Source of the DNA: Nodularia sp034931045
GTDB taxonomy: Bacteria; Cyanobacteriota; Cyanobacteriia; Cyanobacteriales; Nostocaceae
Direction of reading: 5' to 3'
NCBI RefSeq assembly: GCF_034931045.1
Contig: NZ_JAYGHH010000004.1
Location: 138,580 to 202,579 of the forward strand
DNA length: 64,000 bases
In this document: positions 17,040 through 26,167 of the stretch, one piece after another
Position numbering within the stretch: the first letter of the stretch is position 1
Layout of the letters: every line of letters begins with the position of its first letter
Notes under the pieces: model-generated
Seen by the model: the letters and a program-made list of their open reading frames with translations, nothing else
The model's database searches: none
What the model was told of the DNA's origin: nothing
Position numbers and translations under genes: made by a program

Positions 17040-18107
17040 CTAGCGTCTGGATATATTAGTTTGGATATCGTCAAAAATTGCGCCATCGGCAAAGAATTTC
17101 TGGCTGACTTGACTCCAGCCGCCAAAATCTTCAATGGTGAACAGGGTGGAAATTTGGGGATAAGTATCGGAAAATTCCGCGACTACTTCCGGGATGACAG
17201 ATCGAAAGCCCACTTTGGCGAATTCGCGTTGGGCTGCGGGGGTAAAAAGAAATTGCACAAAGGCTTCTGCTACTTCGCGATTACCTTGCTTATCAACATA
17301 GCTATCTACTACGGCAATGGGGCTATCAATAGAAATATTAATATCGGGAATTATGTAAGGTAAGTCCTGTCCCTGCTGTTTAGCTAAGATGACTTCGTTC
17401 TCGTAATTTATCAGTGCATCTCCCTGTTTTTGGACGAAGAATGCGTCAGTGGCTTCACGGGCATCTCTTGGTAAAACTGGCACATTAGCATAAACCTGAG
17501 TCACAAAGTCTTGGGCTTGTGCTTCTGTACCACCTGTTTTCGTCACCTTTCCCCATAAAGCCATGTAGTTCCAACGCGCACCACCGGAGGTTTTAGGGTT
17601 GGCGGTGACTACCCTCACATCATCGCGGGCTAAATCATCCCAGCTTTTAATATTTTTGGGGTTGTCTTCACGGGTAACTATCACGCCTACAGAACTGTGA
17701 ACAATACCGTCGCCGTTGGGTGTCTTTTTCTCCCAGCCTGGTTTAATCAGTCCAGCATCCTGAATTTGCAAGGTGTCTGCTGATAGGGCTAGGGCTACTA
17801 TGTCGGCTTCTAAACCGTTAATCACCGCACGGGTTTGGGAGCCTGAACTGCCGTAGCTTTGGCCAAAGGTGACTTTCTGTCCGGTTTTTTCTCGCCAGTA
17901 TTCGACAAAGAGGGGAATAATGTTTTTATATGCGGCGCGGGTGACGGCGTAACTCACCAAGGTCAGTTCTTTTCTGGCCACAGCCCTATGATTATTACCA
18001 GGAGAACAGGCAGCGATCGCCACACTTAAACTAACTACTACCAAAAATAATGAAATAAAGCTTTTTAAAGATGTGCGTTGCCAACGATTCCAATTATCCA
18101 GCCACAT
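17040..18107 (-). CDS. sbpA: Sulfate-binding protein precursor SbpA
   Basis: The periplasmic solute-binding component that delivers sulfate to the CysT/CysW permease. The 355-residue protein has an N-terminal signal segment ending in a lipobox-like VAIAAC (Cys34), so it may be a lipoprotein. The mature part begins with LTLVSYAVTRAAYKNIIP and carries the family motif SYGSSGSQTRAV, with the later TSGGARWNYMALWG and LINYENEVILA segments. These make it a member of the sulfate/thiosulfate-binding family. It is first in the sbpA-cysT-cysW gene order. The 215-bp spacer to cysT is filled with a heptamer repeat. Regulation by sulfur limitation is expected, but no operator was identified. Confidence 0.93.
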   Translation of the reverse strand: MWLDNWNRWQRTSLKSFISLFLVVVSLSVAIAACSPGNNHRAVARKELTLVSYAVTRAAYKNIIPLFVEYWREKTGQKVTFGQSYGSSGSQTRAVINGLEADIVALALSADTLQIQDAGLIKPGWEKKTPNGDGIVHSSVGVIVTREDNPKNIKSWDDLARDDVRVVTANPKTSGGARWNYMALWGKVTKTGGTEAQAQDFVTQVYANVPVLPRDAREATDAFFVQKQGDALINYENEVILAKQQGQDLPYIIPDINISIDSPIAVVDSYVDKQGNREVAEAFVQFLFTPAAQREFAKVGFRSVIPEVVAEFSDTYPQISTLFTIEDFGGWSQVSQKFFADGAIFDDIQTNISRR

Positions 18108-18351
18108 ACTGACCCGATGCTCCCGAATTTTAATCTACAGTTAATCGATTAAGTTATAGTATTTTGGGTTTAGTCATAGATATTACAGATCACTCAGTCA
18201 AATAGCAAGAAAATCACCATATCCTTGATTGGAATTATGGTGATTAAATTACATTAATTAAAAATTACTTAACTATTCTTAAATTTTTGACTTTTAACTT
18301 TTGACCCTTCGGCTACTCTCAGGGTAAACTTTTGACTCCCGCCTTGCGGTG

Positions 18352-19101
18352 TTAGACTTTCCCAAACCTGCGCTCTCGTTGCTGGTAAGCAGATAAGGCG
18401 CGGTAAAACTCAGTGCGGTCAAAATCTGGCCAAAGAGCATCAGTGATATAAATTTCTCCATAAGCCATTTGCCAGAGGAGGAAATTAGAAAGTCGCATTT
18501 CGCCACTGGTACGGATTAATAAATCGGGGTCAGTAATTCCGGCTGTGTAAAGGTGACGCTCAAATAACTGCTCATCGATTTGATCAGGTTGAATCACACC
18601 TTGCTGGACTTTGTGAGCGATCGCCCGGCAAGCTTGTAAAATTTCCTGCCGTCCGCCATAATTAGTAGCGATCGTAAAGCGAATAGCATGATTATGGCTC
18701 GTTTCCGCCATTGAACGGGAGATTTCTGCTTGGAGCGATCGCGGTAAAGCATCCAAATTTCCCACAAACTGGATTTGCACATTCTCTTTGACCATCTCCC
18801 GCAGTTCTTGGCGGAGAACTTTTTGAAACAGAGTCATTAAAAAATCTACCTCTTCCTGGGGTCTTTTCCAATTTTCAGTGGAAAAAGCATAAGCCGTTAA
18901 TGCCTGAATGCCCCAATCTTTACAACAGCGCAGCAAATCCTTCAGAGCATCCACTCCTCGCTTATGTCCCATAATTCGGGGTAGGCCTTGACGTTTAGCC
19001 CATCGACCATTGCCATCCATAATCACTGCGACGTGTTTGGGTAGTAGCTCTTGTTTTAAGTCGGAGGGTAAATTTTGCAATTCAGTTTGTTGTGCTGTCA
19101 T
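18352..19101 (-). CDS. uppS: Isoprenyl transferase / undecaprenyl diphosphate synthase UppS
   Basis: A cis-prenyltransferase that extends farnesyl diphosphate with isopentenyl diphosphate to the C55 lipid carrier for peptidoglycan and glycan assembly. The 249-residue protein has the signature IMDGNGRWAKRQG with catalytic Asp29, the GHKRGVDAL helix, FSTENWKRP, and the conserved C-terminal RTSGEMRLSNFLLWQ. Length is typical. The start codon overlaps the stop of cdaA by four bases (ATGA), so the two are translationally coupled. Together with upstream lysA this links cell-wall precursor synthesis to c-di-AMP production. Confidence 0.95.
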   Translation of the reverse strand: MTAQQTELQNLPSDLKQELLPKHVAVIMDGNGRWAKRQGLPRIMGHKRGVDALKDLLRCCKDWGIQALTAYAFSTENWKRPQEEVDFLMTLFQKVLRQELREMVKENVQIQFVGNLDALPRSLQAEISRSMAETSHNHAIRFTIATNYGGRQEILQACRAIAHKVQQGVIQPDQIDEQLFERHLYTAGITDPDLLIRTSGEMRLSNFLLWQMAYGEIYITDALWPDFDRTEFYRALSAYQQRERRFGKV

Positions 19102-20021
19102 TTTTTATTTCGAGAAGCAGTCGATGGTAATCCGAGTAAACGTGAAACTAATCCTATTGCCTTGCGACCCATCTGAAGACCCAAACCCAATACACTAGGA
19201 GCCACAGCTTCCCGGTCTACAGTGGTCGATAACCGAGCATCTAAGGACTCTTTGAGTGTCCTAATCGTCAGAGGTCTATTGAGATTGCCGCGTTCTGCTA
19301 AAGAAATAGAACCCGTTTCTTCTGATACAACGACACAGATACAATTTTCGACTCGCTCAGTAATTCCCATTGCTGCCCGATGGCGTGTTCCTAGCTGGCG
19401 GGAGGCTGTGCGTCCCGAAAGTGGTAGAATGATCCCTGATGAGACAATACGTGAGCCACGGATCAAGGTTGCCCCATCGTGCAGTAGAGTTTTTGGCTGA
19501 AAAATTGTCTGGATTAGTTCCTTAGAAACATCAGCATTCAGCTTGACTCCAGGTACAGAAAAATCCCGCTCGTGAATTGGACCAGTGGTTTCCACAATCA
19601 GCAAAGCTCCTATGCGGTTTTTGGAAAGTTCTTTAACCGCATCCACAATTTCATCAATTACACTATCAGACTTGGGGATTGTTAAACTGGATGGTTTAAA
19701 TAGCTGCTGAAATTCACCACGTCCCACTTGCTCCAAAAATCGGCGAAACTCTGACTGGAGAGCAACTGCCATCGCCACAGCGCAGCCAATCACCAACTTT
19801 TCCAGAACAAAATTTAGCAGTGGTAGACCCATTCTGGCACTGAGTGCTGAAGCTAACATCAAAATAATAAAACCCCGCACCATCCACAGTGTTCGACGCT
19901 CACTAATAATAACTAGTATCATATAAGTCAGCGCTAACACTAGTACGATATCCAGAGTCCCAAGCAGCAAGGACTGTGACCATCCCAGGTTTATCAGCCA
20001 TTGCTTCGGTGAATCTCTCAT
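19098..20021 (-). CDS. cdaA: Diadenylate cyclase CdaA (membrane DAC domain)
   Basis: Makes cyclic di-AMP from two ATP. The 307-residue protein has three N-terminal membrane helices (about 18-40, 47-63 and 70-88), then a DisA_N catalytic domain with the hallmark LLHDGATLIRG (DGA at 182-184) and GTRHRAAMG (RHR at 213-215). Both active-site motifs are intact. In other bacteria CdaA signals cell-wall and osmotic state, and in cyanobacteria c-di-AMP has been tied to night survival and carbon/osmotic control. It lies between lysA and uppS on one strand, with a four-base overlap with uppS. The C-terminal extension after about residue 240 is without recognised function. Confidence 0.93.
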   Translation of the reverse strand: MRDSPKQWLINLGWSQSLLLGTLDIVLVLALTYMILVIISERRTLWMVRGFIILMLASALSARMGLPLLNFVLEKLVIGCAVAMAVALQSEFRRFLEQVGRGEFQQLFKPSSLTIPKSDSVIDEIVDAVKELSKNRIGALLIVETTGPIHERDFSVPGVKLNADVSKELIQTIFQPKTLLHDGATLIRGSRIVSSGIILPLSGRTASRQLGTRHRAAMGITERVENCICVVVSEETGSISLAERGNLNRPLTIRTLKESLDARLSTTVDREAVAPSVLGLGLQMGRKAIGLVSRLLGLPSTASRNKK

Positions 20022-20375
20022 GACATCTGGATTACTCTTTGTTCTCCTTCAATATTCTGTCATTTCGCTGTCTTTTTCATGCCCCAAAAGTTGACGCTTG
20101 AAGAATCAGGGAGTTAACAGTTTTGGTTTCTGTAGCTGGCGTGGTGTAGCCATATTTACTCGTATAGGTAGGGAACAGGGAATAGGGAACAGGGAACAGG
20201 GAACAGGGAAGAAGGAGTTTTATATGGCTTATGCCACATAAGCTATCAAAATTCAAATAGGAGTCCTATAGTGAAAGACCACACTAATTTAGTGGAAAGC
20301 TTTGGTGGCAATTTTCAATTCCTCACATACACCTGTTAACTGTTGACTGTTAACTGTTGACTGATTTCACGCTGG
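20022..20375. other. Intergenic spacer between lysA and cdaA, with tandem repeats
   Basis: No gene seen in 354 bp. A GGGAACA heptamer tract occupies about 20171-20210, and an imperfect repeat of TTAACTGTTGACTG lies at about 20335-20362, just after the lysA stop. The spacing is long enough for cdaA-uppS to have its own promoter, but no convincing -35/-10 pair was identified. Confidence 0.6.
20171..20210 (+). repeat. GGGAACA heptamer tandem repeat
   Basis: About five consecutive near-identical units of GGGAACA (one reads GGGAATA) between lysA and cdaA. It is the same class of seven-base repeat as the tract between sbpA and cysT, with a different unit. Confidence 0.85.
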
Positions 20376-21788
20376 TTACTTCTGCGCGTTTAGTCTGTCT
20401 GGTAGACAATCTTGTCGAATCAAGTCCTGATAACTTTCGCGGCGTAAAATTAGATTGGCTTCACCATTCGCCACTACAACAGCTGCTGGCCGGGGTAAGC
20501 GATTATAGTTAGATGCCATACTGTAATTGTACGCACCAGTTCCCATAATTACTAAAATATCCCCAGGTTCAGTTTTTGGCAGTTGGGCATTTTTAATCAG
20601 AATATCCCCTGACTCACAATGTTTACCAGCAATTGTCACTGTTTCTGTGAGTGGAGCAGATACTTTATTGGCCACTACTGCACGATAAACTGATTGGTAG
20701 GTAATGGGTCGGGGATTGTCAGACATACCGCCATCAACTGATATGTAGGTACGAATTTCGGGTACGACTTTCGATGATCCAATAGTATAGGCCGTGATGC
20801 AGGCTGTGGCAATAAGCGATCGCCCTGGTTCACACAACAATTTTGGCAAAGGCAGATTTGCGGCTGTACAAGCTGATTGAATGACTTCACAAATGGCTTT
20901 GACCCATTCGGCAATATTAGGGGGATCATCCGATTCGGTGTATCTAATTCCTAAACCACCACCAACATTTAATTCTGTGACACTTAAGCCGTAATTTGCC
21001 GCTTTCTCTAACCACTGCACCATCACGGCTGCTAAATCGCGATGGGGTTGGCGTTCAAAAATTTGGGAGCCAATGTGAGCGTGTAAACCTACGCAGTTTA
21101 AAGAAGGTTGCTGGCTGACAAAGGTAAATACTTCGTCTAAATCATTGGGATCAAAGCCAAATTTACTATCTAAATGTCCGGTGCGAATGTATTCGTGGGT
21201 ATGGCATTCAATCCCTGGTGTTAACCGCAACATGATGCGAATAGCAGATATACTTGGTGTTGTTTCTGCCATTTCCCCCAAAGTCCGCAATTCTAGCCAG
21301 TTATCCGCCACAATTGTACAACCAGAGTCGATGGCTAAAGCGAGTTCTTCACGAGATTTATTATTACCGTGGAGGTAGAGTTTGTCAGCACTAACACCAG
21401 CATTTAGGGCTGTATAGAGTTCGCCACCTGAAACTATATCTATTCCCAAACCTTCAGATGCAGCGATCGCGCAAACAGCTAAACAATTCCAGGCTTTTGA
21501 GGCGTATAATACCTGAGATTCTCCCTGATAATATTGCTTGAATGTGTCCCGGTATTGTTGACAAGCTAAACGTAGCGTTTCTTCATCTAAAATGTACAAA
21601 GGTGAACCAAACTGCTCCACTAGGGTTGTGACATCACACCCACCAATTTCCAGGATGTCTTGACTATTAACTTTGGCGGTCAAAGGCAAAAGTTCTTGAT
21701 TGGGCGAAGCATTTGCGTTTTGGCTGCGCCGTTGAGGTAAATACTTGCTACCAGTATGTTGAACCTCTGTGGGGTGAGTCGATACCAT
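20376..21788 (-). CDS. lysA: Diaminopimelate decarboxylase LysA
   Basis: A PLP-dependent decarboxylase converting meso-diaminopimelate to lysine, the last step of lysine synthesis, at the branch that also feeds peptidoglycan. The 470-residue protein has the fold-type III barrel with the PLP lysine in YASKAWN (Lys98), the glycine-rich phosphate-binding NVGGGLGIRY, LCEPGRSLIA, and the substrate-binding CESGDIL motif contributed across the dimer. A poorly conserved ~45-residue N-terminal tail precedes the core, as is common in cyanobacterial LysA. It is the first gene of the lysA-cdaA-uppS direction, divergent from rimI-clpC. Confidence 0.94.
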   Translation of the reverse strand: MVSTHPTEVQHTGSKYLPQRRSQNANASPNQELLPLTAKVNSQDILEIGGCDVTTLVEQFGSPLYILDEETLRLACQQYRDTFKQYYQGESQVLYASKAWNCLAVCAIAASEGLGIDIVSGGELYTALNAGVSADKLYLHGNNKSREELALAIDSGCTIVADNWLELRTLGEMAETTPSISAIRIMLRLTPGIECHTHEYIRTGHLDSKFGFDPNDLDEVFTFVSQQPSLNCVGLHAHIGSQIFERQPHRDLAAVMVQWLEKAANYGLSVTELNVGGGLGIRYTESDDPPNIAEWVKAICEVIQSACTAANLPLPKLLCEPGRSLIATACITAYTIGSSKVVPEIRTYISVDGGMSDNPRPITYQSVYRAVVANKVSAPLTETVTIAGKHCESGDILIKNAQLPKTEPGDILVIMGTGAYNYSMASNYNRLPRPAAVVVANGEANLILRRESYQDLIRQDCLPDRLNAQK

Positions 21789-21941
21789 AGTTTTTATTAA
21801 TTATCCTTGCTCAAAGTTTAAAATGTTTTGGGCGTGGCGTAAAAAAGTGTCCCGATCCTCAGTTTACCGAAAATAGCGCCCCGAACAGGAGATATAGCAA
21901 AAGTCAAAATTAGGGGCGGGATTACAGACTCACTGCTTCAG

Positions 21942-21995
21942 GAATTTCCAGAAAATAAATTGCCCCATGTCATCAGACCATCTTTAGTTCTTTAT
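21942..21995 (-). repeat. Dispersed repeat, copy 2 (inverted relative to 13491-13546)
   Basis: The complement of this stretch matches 13491-13546 at roughly 50 of 55 positions, sharing a core around ATGGGGCAATTTATT and GGTCTGATGA. It lies in the lysA-rimI divergent spacer and ends in a CTGCTCC heptamer tract (about 21996-22018). Confidence 0.6.
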
Positions 21996-22095
21996 CCCCC
22001 CTGCTCCCTGCTCCCCTGCCTACCTCAGCAATGGAGTATTTTTTTAATTGGAGGTCCCTAAACCCACCCTTACCCATTCCCCACTCCCCACAAAC

Positions 22096-22641
22096 GTGAC
22101 TTCATTAGACTTAAAACTTAAAACACTAAATTCAGAGGATCTAAGTGCAATTTTAGAATTAGATCAAGCCTGTTTTGGCGGTTTGTGGACTCTAGAGGGC
22201 TACCAAAGAGAGTTAGACAGTCCTAACAGTGAATTATTGGGTTTGTTTTCTCCGGTTTTTTCTGCAAAACTGCTAGGATTGGGCTGTTTTTGGGCAATTT
22301 TAGACGAAGCACACATTACAATTTTGGCGATTCATCCCCAATATCACCGTCAAGGCTTGGGACAGGTTTTACTATATTTTTTGCTGAAGGCTGCTTGCGA
22401 TCGCGGCTTAGAGCGAGCTACCCTCGAAGTCCGAGCTTCTAATGCGGCAGCTATATCTTTATATCAAAAATTTGGCTTTAAAATAGCGGGACGGCGCAAG
22501 GGTTATTACCAAGATAACGGCGAGGATGCTTTAGTGCTATGGCTATCAGACTTGCAATATCCACAATTTGCAGCAACTTTGGACAATTGGTATATTACCG
22601 TGAGCGATCGCTTGCGCCAGTCTTTTTGGCAAATACTTTGA
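22096..22641 (+). CDS. rimI: Ribosomal protein S18-alanine N-acetyltransferase (RimI-like GNAT)
   Basis: A GNAT-fold acetyltransferase, best assigned to the RimI family that acetylates the N-terminal alanine of ribosomal protein S18 or similar targets. Diagnostic segments are ILELDQACFGGLWTLEGYQR near the N-terminus, the acetyl-CoA loop HPQYHRQGLGQVLL, and LEVRASNAAAISLYQKFGFK with GRRKGYYQDNGEDALVL at the end. The frame is open from a TTG at 22048, but the first 16 codons there read as C-rich spacer. The GTG at 22096 starts TSLDLKLKTLNSEDL and gives 181 residues, which fits the family. No ATG start is available, so the exact start is uncertain. Confidence 0.85.
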   Translation: MTSLDLKLKTLNSEDLSAILELDQACFGGLWTLEGYQRELDSPNSELLGLFSPVFSAKLLGLGCFWAILDEAHITILAIHPQYHRQGLGQVLLYFLLKAACDRGLERATLEVRASNAAAISLYQKFGFKIAGRRKGYYQDNGEDALVLWLSDLQYPQFAATLDNWYITVSDRLRQSFWQIL

Positions 22642-22644
22642 GTG

Positions 22645-22673
22645 ATTGGTCATTGGTCATTGGTCATTGGTCA
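22645..22673 (+). repeat. ATTGGTC heptamer tandem repeat
   Basis: About four direct copies of ATTGGTC immediately downstream of the rimI stop codon, another example of the seven-base tandem repeats in this genome. Confidence 0.85.
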
Positions 22674-23000
22674 ATGTTTACCTGTTTGTTCGGCGCAGAA
22701 AATTACCAAACCGCAAGCAGGATCACATTAATCAGAAAAAATTCCGGTTTCCGGGAAAATTATTCATTAAAATATTTAATCAATAAAGCTTTTAACTTTA
22801 CAAAAAGATATCAGTTAGCCATATTCTTGACGAGATGCTGATAAATATGTTAAAAGTTAATGTTTGTAAATGGTTAAATAAATCCTTAGCCATAGTGGTC
22901 TGTTGCATAGTAGTCAAGCCCAGAAACATTGGTAGACTGAAGCTCCTCAGTATAGCAGCCACATAAAAAGTAATAAATAATTAACAATTACGCCATCATC

Positions 23001-23029
23001 TTGGGCGAAATTTTTTGGTCGCCTATAAT
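23001..23029 (+). promoter_or_regulatory. Candidate sigma-70-type promoter of clpC
   Basis: TTGGGC (23001-23006) and TATAAT (23024-23029) are separated by 17 bp and lie about 78 bp upstream of the chosen clpC ATG. The -10 is a perfect consensus and the -35 is partial. The assignment rests on sequence match and position only. Confidence 0.5.
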
Positions 23030-23106
23030 CTTTATACAGGCATCCAAAAGCAGAGCCTGTGCTAAAATCAGCATACCGGCACGACGCAGGTGATGGGAAA
23101 AATGCC

Positions 23107-25578
23107 ATGTTTGAACGCTTCACAGAAAAAGCCATTAAGGTAATCATGCTGGCCCAAGAAGAGGCCCGCCGCTTAGGTCACAACTTCGTCGGAACCGAAC
23201 AGATCCTCTTGGGTCTGATTGGGGAAGGTACGGGAGTTGCGGCCAAAGTGTTGAAATCAATGGGTGTCAATCTTAAAGATGCCCGCATTGAGGTAGAAAA
23301 AATCATAGGACGAGGTTCGGGCTTTGTTGCCGTGGAAATTCCGTTTACGCCACGGGCAAAGCGAGTTTTAGAACTATCCTTAGAAGAAGCGCGCCAATTA
23401 GGGCATAACTACATTGGCACCGAGCATCTGCTGTTGGGCCTGATCCGGGAAGGGGAAGGTGTGGCAGCCAGGGTGCTAGAGAATCTAGGGGTAGATTTAT
23501 CTAAAGTACGAACTCAAGTCATCCGAATGCTGGGAGAAACAGCAGAAGTTTCAGCCACTGGTCCATCGGGACGCACCAAAACTCCAACCTTGGATGAATT
23601 TGGCTCGAACCTGACCCAAATGGCAACGGACAACAAGCTAGACCCAGTTGTAGGACGCGCCAAAGAAATTGAACGGGTGATCCAAATTTTGGGTCGCCGG
23701 ACTAAAAATAATCCAGTATTGATTGGTGAACCAGGGGTTGGTAAAACAGCGATCGCTGAAGGTTTAGCATCGCGAATTGCCAACAAAGATATCCCCGATA
23801 TCCTGGAAGATAAGCGCGTAGTCACTCTAGATATTGGCTTGCTAGTAGCAGGAACCAAGTACCGGGGTGAATTTGAAGAACGCCTCAAGAAAATCATGGA
23901 TGAAATCCGCTCGGCGGGTAATGTGATTCTGGTGATTGACGAGGTACACACCCTAATTGGTGCAGGTGCGGCGGAAGGAGCCATTGACGCAGCAAACATC
24001 CTCAAACCAGCTTTGGCTAGAGGCGAATTGCAGTGTATTGGAGCCACAACCTTAGATGAGTACCGCAAGCACATCGAGCGAGATGCAGCCTTAGAGCGAC
24101 GCTTCCAGCCAGTAATGGTGGGTGAGCCGTCAGTTGATGAAACTATTGAAATCTTGCACGGGTTGCGCGAACGCTACGAGCAACACCACAAGTTAAAAAT
24201 CTCTGATGAAGCGCTGGTAGCGGCGGCCAAATTATCTGACCGTTACATCAGCGATCGCTACCTTCCAGACAAAGCCATCGACTTAATCGATGAAGCTGGT
24301 TCGAGGGTACGTTTGATTAACTCCCAATTGCCACCCGCAGCTAAAGAGTTAGACAAAGAACTACGTCAAATCTTAAAAGAAAAAGACGACGCTGTACGCG
24401 GACAAGACTTTGACAAAGCCGGCGAACTGCGCGATCGCGAAATGGAAATCAAAGCCGAAATCCGGGCGATCGCTCAAAGCAAAACCAACGCCACCGGGAC
24501 TGAAGGTGATGAACCTGTAGTTGGCGAAGAGGATATTGCTCACATCGTCGCTTCCTGGACTGGCGTACCGGTGAACAAACTCACCGAATCGGAATCCGAG
24601 AAGTTGCTGCACATGGAAGATACCTTGCATCAGCGCTTAATCGGTCAAGAAGATGCGGTGAAAGCCGTTTCAAGAGCCATTCGCCGCGCTCGTGTCGGTT
24701 TGAAAAATCCCAATCGACCCATCGCCAGTTTTGTCTTCTCCGGGCCAACTGGTGTAGGTAAAACCGAGTTAGCGAAGTCCTTAGCTTCTTACTTCTTTGG
24801 TTCCGAAGAAGCAATGATCCGCCTGGATATGTCGGAATATATGGAACGCCACACAGTTAGTAAACTGATTGGTTCGCCTCCTGGTTATGTGGGATATAAC
24901 GAAGGTGGTCAATTAACAGAAGCTGTGAGACGGCGACCTTATACAGTGGTGCTATTCGACGAAATCGAAAAAGCTCACCCCGATGTGTTCAATATGCTGC
25001 TGCAAATTTTGGAAGATGGTCGCTTGACTGATGCCAAAGGACGCACAGTAGACTTTAAGAATACCTTGCTGATTTTGACTTCTAACATTGGTTCTAAGGT
25101 GATTGAGAAAGGCGGCGGCGGTATCGGCTTTGAATTCGCTGATGATGCTACCGAGACTCAATACAACCGCATTCGCTCTTTGGTGAACGAAGAACTAAAG
25201 CAATACTTCCGTCCAGAGTTCCTCAACCGACTAGATGAAATTATCGTCTTCCGTCAGTTGAGTAAGCCAGAGGTGACACAAATTGCTGAAATCATGCTCA
25301 AGGAAGTATTTGGTCGTCTTACTGAGAAGGGTATCACTTTAGAGGTGAGCGATCGCTTCAAAGATCGCTTGATTGAGGAAGGTTACAGTCCTAGTTACGG
25401 TGCAAGGCCGTTACGTCGAGCGATTATGCGCTTGTTAGAAGACAGTCTAGCAGAAGAGATTCTGTCTGGTCGCATCAAGGATGGCGATACAGCCTTAGTT
25501 GATGTTGATGAAAATGGCATTGTTCAAGTTAGTTCTCAACAAACACGGGAGTTATTACCCCAAGGCGTTGAGTCCTAG
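23107..25578 (+). CDS. clpC: ATP-dependent Clp protease ATPase subunit ClpC
   Basis: A Hsp100 unfoldase that feeds substrates to ClpP-type proteases. The ATG at 23107 starts MFERFTEKAIKVIMLAQEEA, the canonical ClpC N-terminus; the upstream GTG-initiated extension is not conserved. The 823-residue protein has two Clp-N repeats (about 1-145), AAA domain 1 with Walker A GEPGVGKTA (207-215), a UVR-type coiled segment (about 425-455, QDFDKAGELRDREME) and AAA domain 2 with GPTGVGKTE (546-554). The D2 small domain ends with SYGARPLRRAIMRLLED. All ATPase motifs look intact. A 17-bp-spaced promoter and a strong terminator flank it, suggesting a monocistronic transcript. Confidence 0.97.
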   Translation: MFERFTEKAIKVIMLAQEEARRLGHNFVGTEQILLGLIGEGTGVAAKVLKSMGVNLKDARIEVEKIIGRGSGFVAVEIPFTPRAKRVLELSLEEARQLGHNYIGTEHLLLGLIREGEGVAARVLENLGVDLSKVRTQVIRMLGETAEVSATGPSGRTKTPTLDEFGSNLTQMATDNKLDPVVGRAKEIERVIQILGRRTKNNPVLIGEPGVGKTAIAEGLASRIANKDIPDILEDKRVVTLDIGLLVAGTKYRGEFEERLKKIMDEIRSAGNVILVIDEVHTLIGAGAAEGAIDAANILKPALARGELQCIGATTLDEYRKHIERDAALERRFQPVMVGEPSVDETIEILHGLRERYEQHHKLKISDEALVAAAKLSDRYISDRYLPDKAIDLIDEAGSRVRLINSQLPPAAKELDKELRQILKEKDDAVRGQDFDKAGELRDREMEIKAEIRAIAQSKTNATGTEGDEPVVGEEDIAHIVASWTGVPVNKLTESESEKLLHMEDTLHQRLIGQEDAVKAVSRAIRRARVGLKNPNRPIASFVFSGPTGVGKTELAKSLASYFFGSEEAMIRLDMSEYMERHTVSKLIGSPPGYVGYNEGGQLTEAVRRRPYTVVLFDEIEKAHPDVFNMLLQILEDGRLTDAKGRTVDFKNTLLILTSNIGSKVIEKGGGGIGFEFADDATETQYNRIRSLVNEELKQYFRPEFLNRLDEIIVFRQLSKPEVTQIAEIMLKEVFGRLTEKGITLEVSDRFKDRLIEEGYSPSYGARPLRRAIMRLLEDSLAEEILSGRIKDGDTALVDVDENGIVQVSSQQTRELLPQGVES

Positions 25579-25603
25579 TTAAGATTTGTAAAAGTTTCAG
25601 AAG

Positions 25604-25637
25604 CGGTGGGGAATTTTGGTTCTCTACCGTTTTTTTT
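25604..25637 (+). terminator. Rho-independent terminator after clpC
   Basis: A ten-base-pair stem (CGGTGGGGAA pairing with TTCTCTACCG, with two G-T pairs) and a short loop, followed directly by a run of seven or more T. It begins 25 bp after the clpC stop. Confidence 0.85.
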
Positions 25638-25750
25638 ATGTCACGTCGAGGAGCAGAAATGTAGAGAGTAGTTTTAACTCGCTCGTTTTCTTATAAACAA
25701 GACTCTTAATCAACTAAAATAAACACATATAGCAAAGCTTATATCTTGCA

Positions 25751-25832
25751 CCAGGCGACTGGAAGTCACGGAACCATCCAGACGTTACGCGTAGCGTCTT
25801 CCCAGAGGGAAGGCCACCTACGTGGGTTCAAA
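25751..25832 (+). repeat. String of four short hairpins, probable repeat element or structured RNA
   Basis: Within about 80 bp there are four inverted repeats in succession: GACT/AGTC (25757-25767), the near-perfect palindrome GACGTTACGCGTAGCGTC (25781-25798), CTTCCC/GGGAAG (25798-25812) and CCAC/GTGG (25814-25825). The GCGTAGCG and CTTCCC-GGGAAG parts are of the kind scattered between genes in Nostocales. It is followed by GGGTTCAAAACC, which resembles a tRNA T-arm, but no tRNA cloverleaf can be drawn. Confidence 0.45.
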
Positions 25833-25894
25833 ACCTTAATTTTATGTTTAGTCTGCCTTGGTGGTTGCTATAATAACCCAAAAAAATTAACAAA

Positions 25895-26167
25895 ATGCAA
25901 GCAATTTTCCTCAGCAGCGAAGAAGTTGGCAAACGTGCCAAAGAATTATATGACAATAGCATTCGTCAACAAGTAGAAACCGCAGAAAATATCGGTAAAA
26001 TGGTAATTATTGATATAGAGACAGGTGAATATGCAGTTGATAAAACAGGTATAGAATCAGCAAGATATTTACGCAAAAAGAACCCACTAGGTAGACTCTA
26101 TGGACTGCGTATTGGCTACAAAGTCGCTGTTTCTTTCTGTGGTGATATGGAGCGTGACTATCGGTGA
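25895..26167 (+). CDS. Small protein of unknown function, partner of adjacent retropepsin-like protease
   Basis: A 90-residue soluble, charged protein with no signal peptide or membrane segment. It starts MQAIFLSSEEVGKRAKELYD, has a likely alpha-helical first half, then a beta-rich KMVIIDIETGEYAVDKTG stretch, and ends in arginine. I do not recognise a named domain with confidence. It overlaps the downstream gene by four bases (GTGA), a layout that implies coupled translation and resembles the small-first arrangement of toxin-antitoxin or modifier pairs. The GC-poor composition and accessory neighbourhood suggest a mobile or variable gene. It is probably a real gene because of the coupling. 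Confidence 0.65.
   Translation: MQAIFLSSEEVGKRAKELYDNSIRQQVETAENIGKMVIIDIETGEYAVDKTGIESARYLRKKNPLGRLYGLRIGYKVAVSFCGDMERDYR

Noticed and set aside
23514..24074. 186-residue minus-strand frame inside clpC
   Set aside because: It is the antisense of highly conserved AAA-domain codons and lacks any domain.
25741..25840. Possible tRNA near 25.8 kb
   Set aside because: A GGGTTCAAAACC T-arm-like motif exists, but there is no acceptor stem, anticodon arm or matching 5' half.
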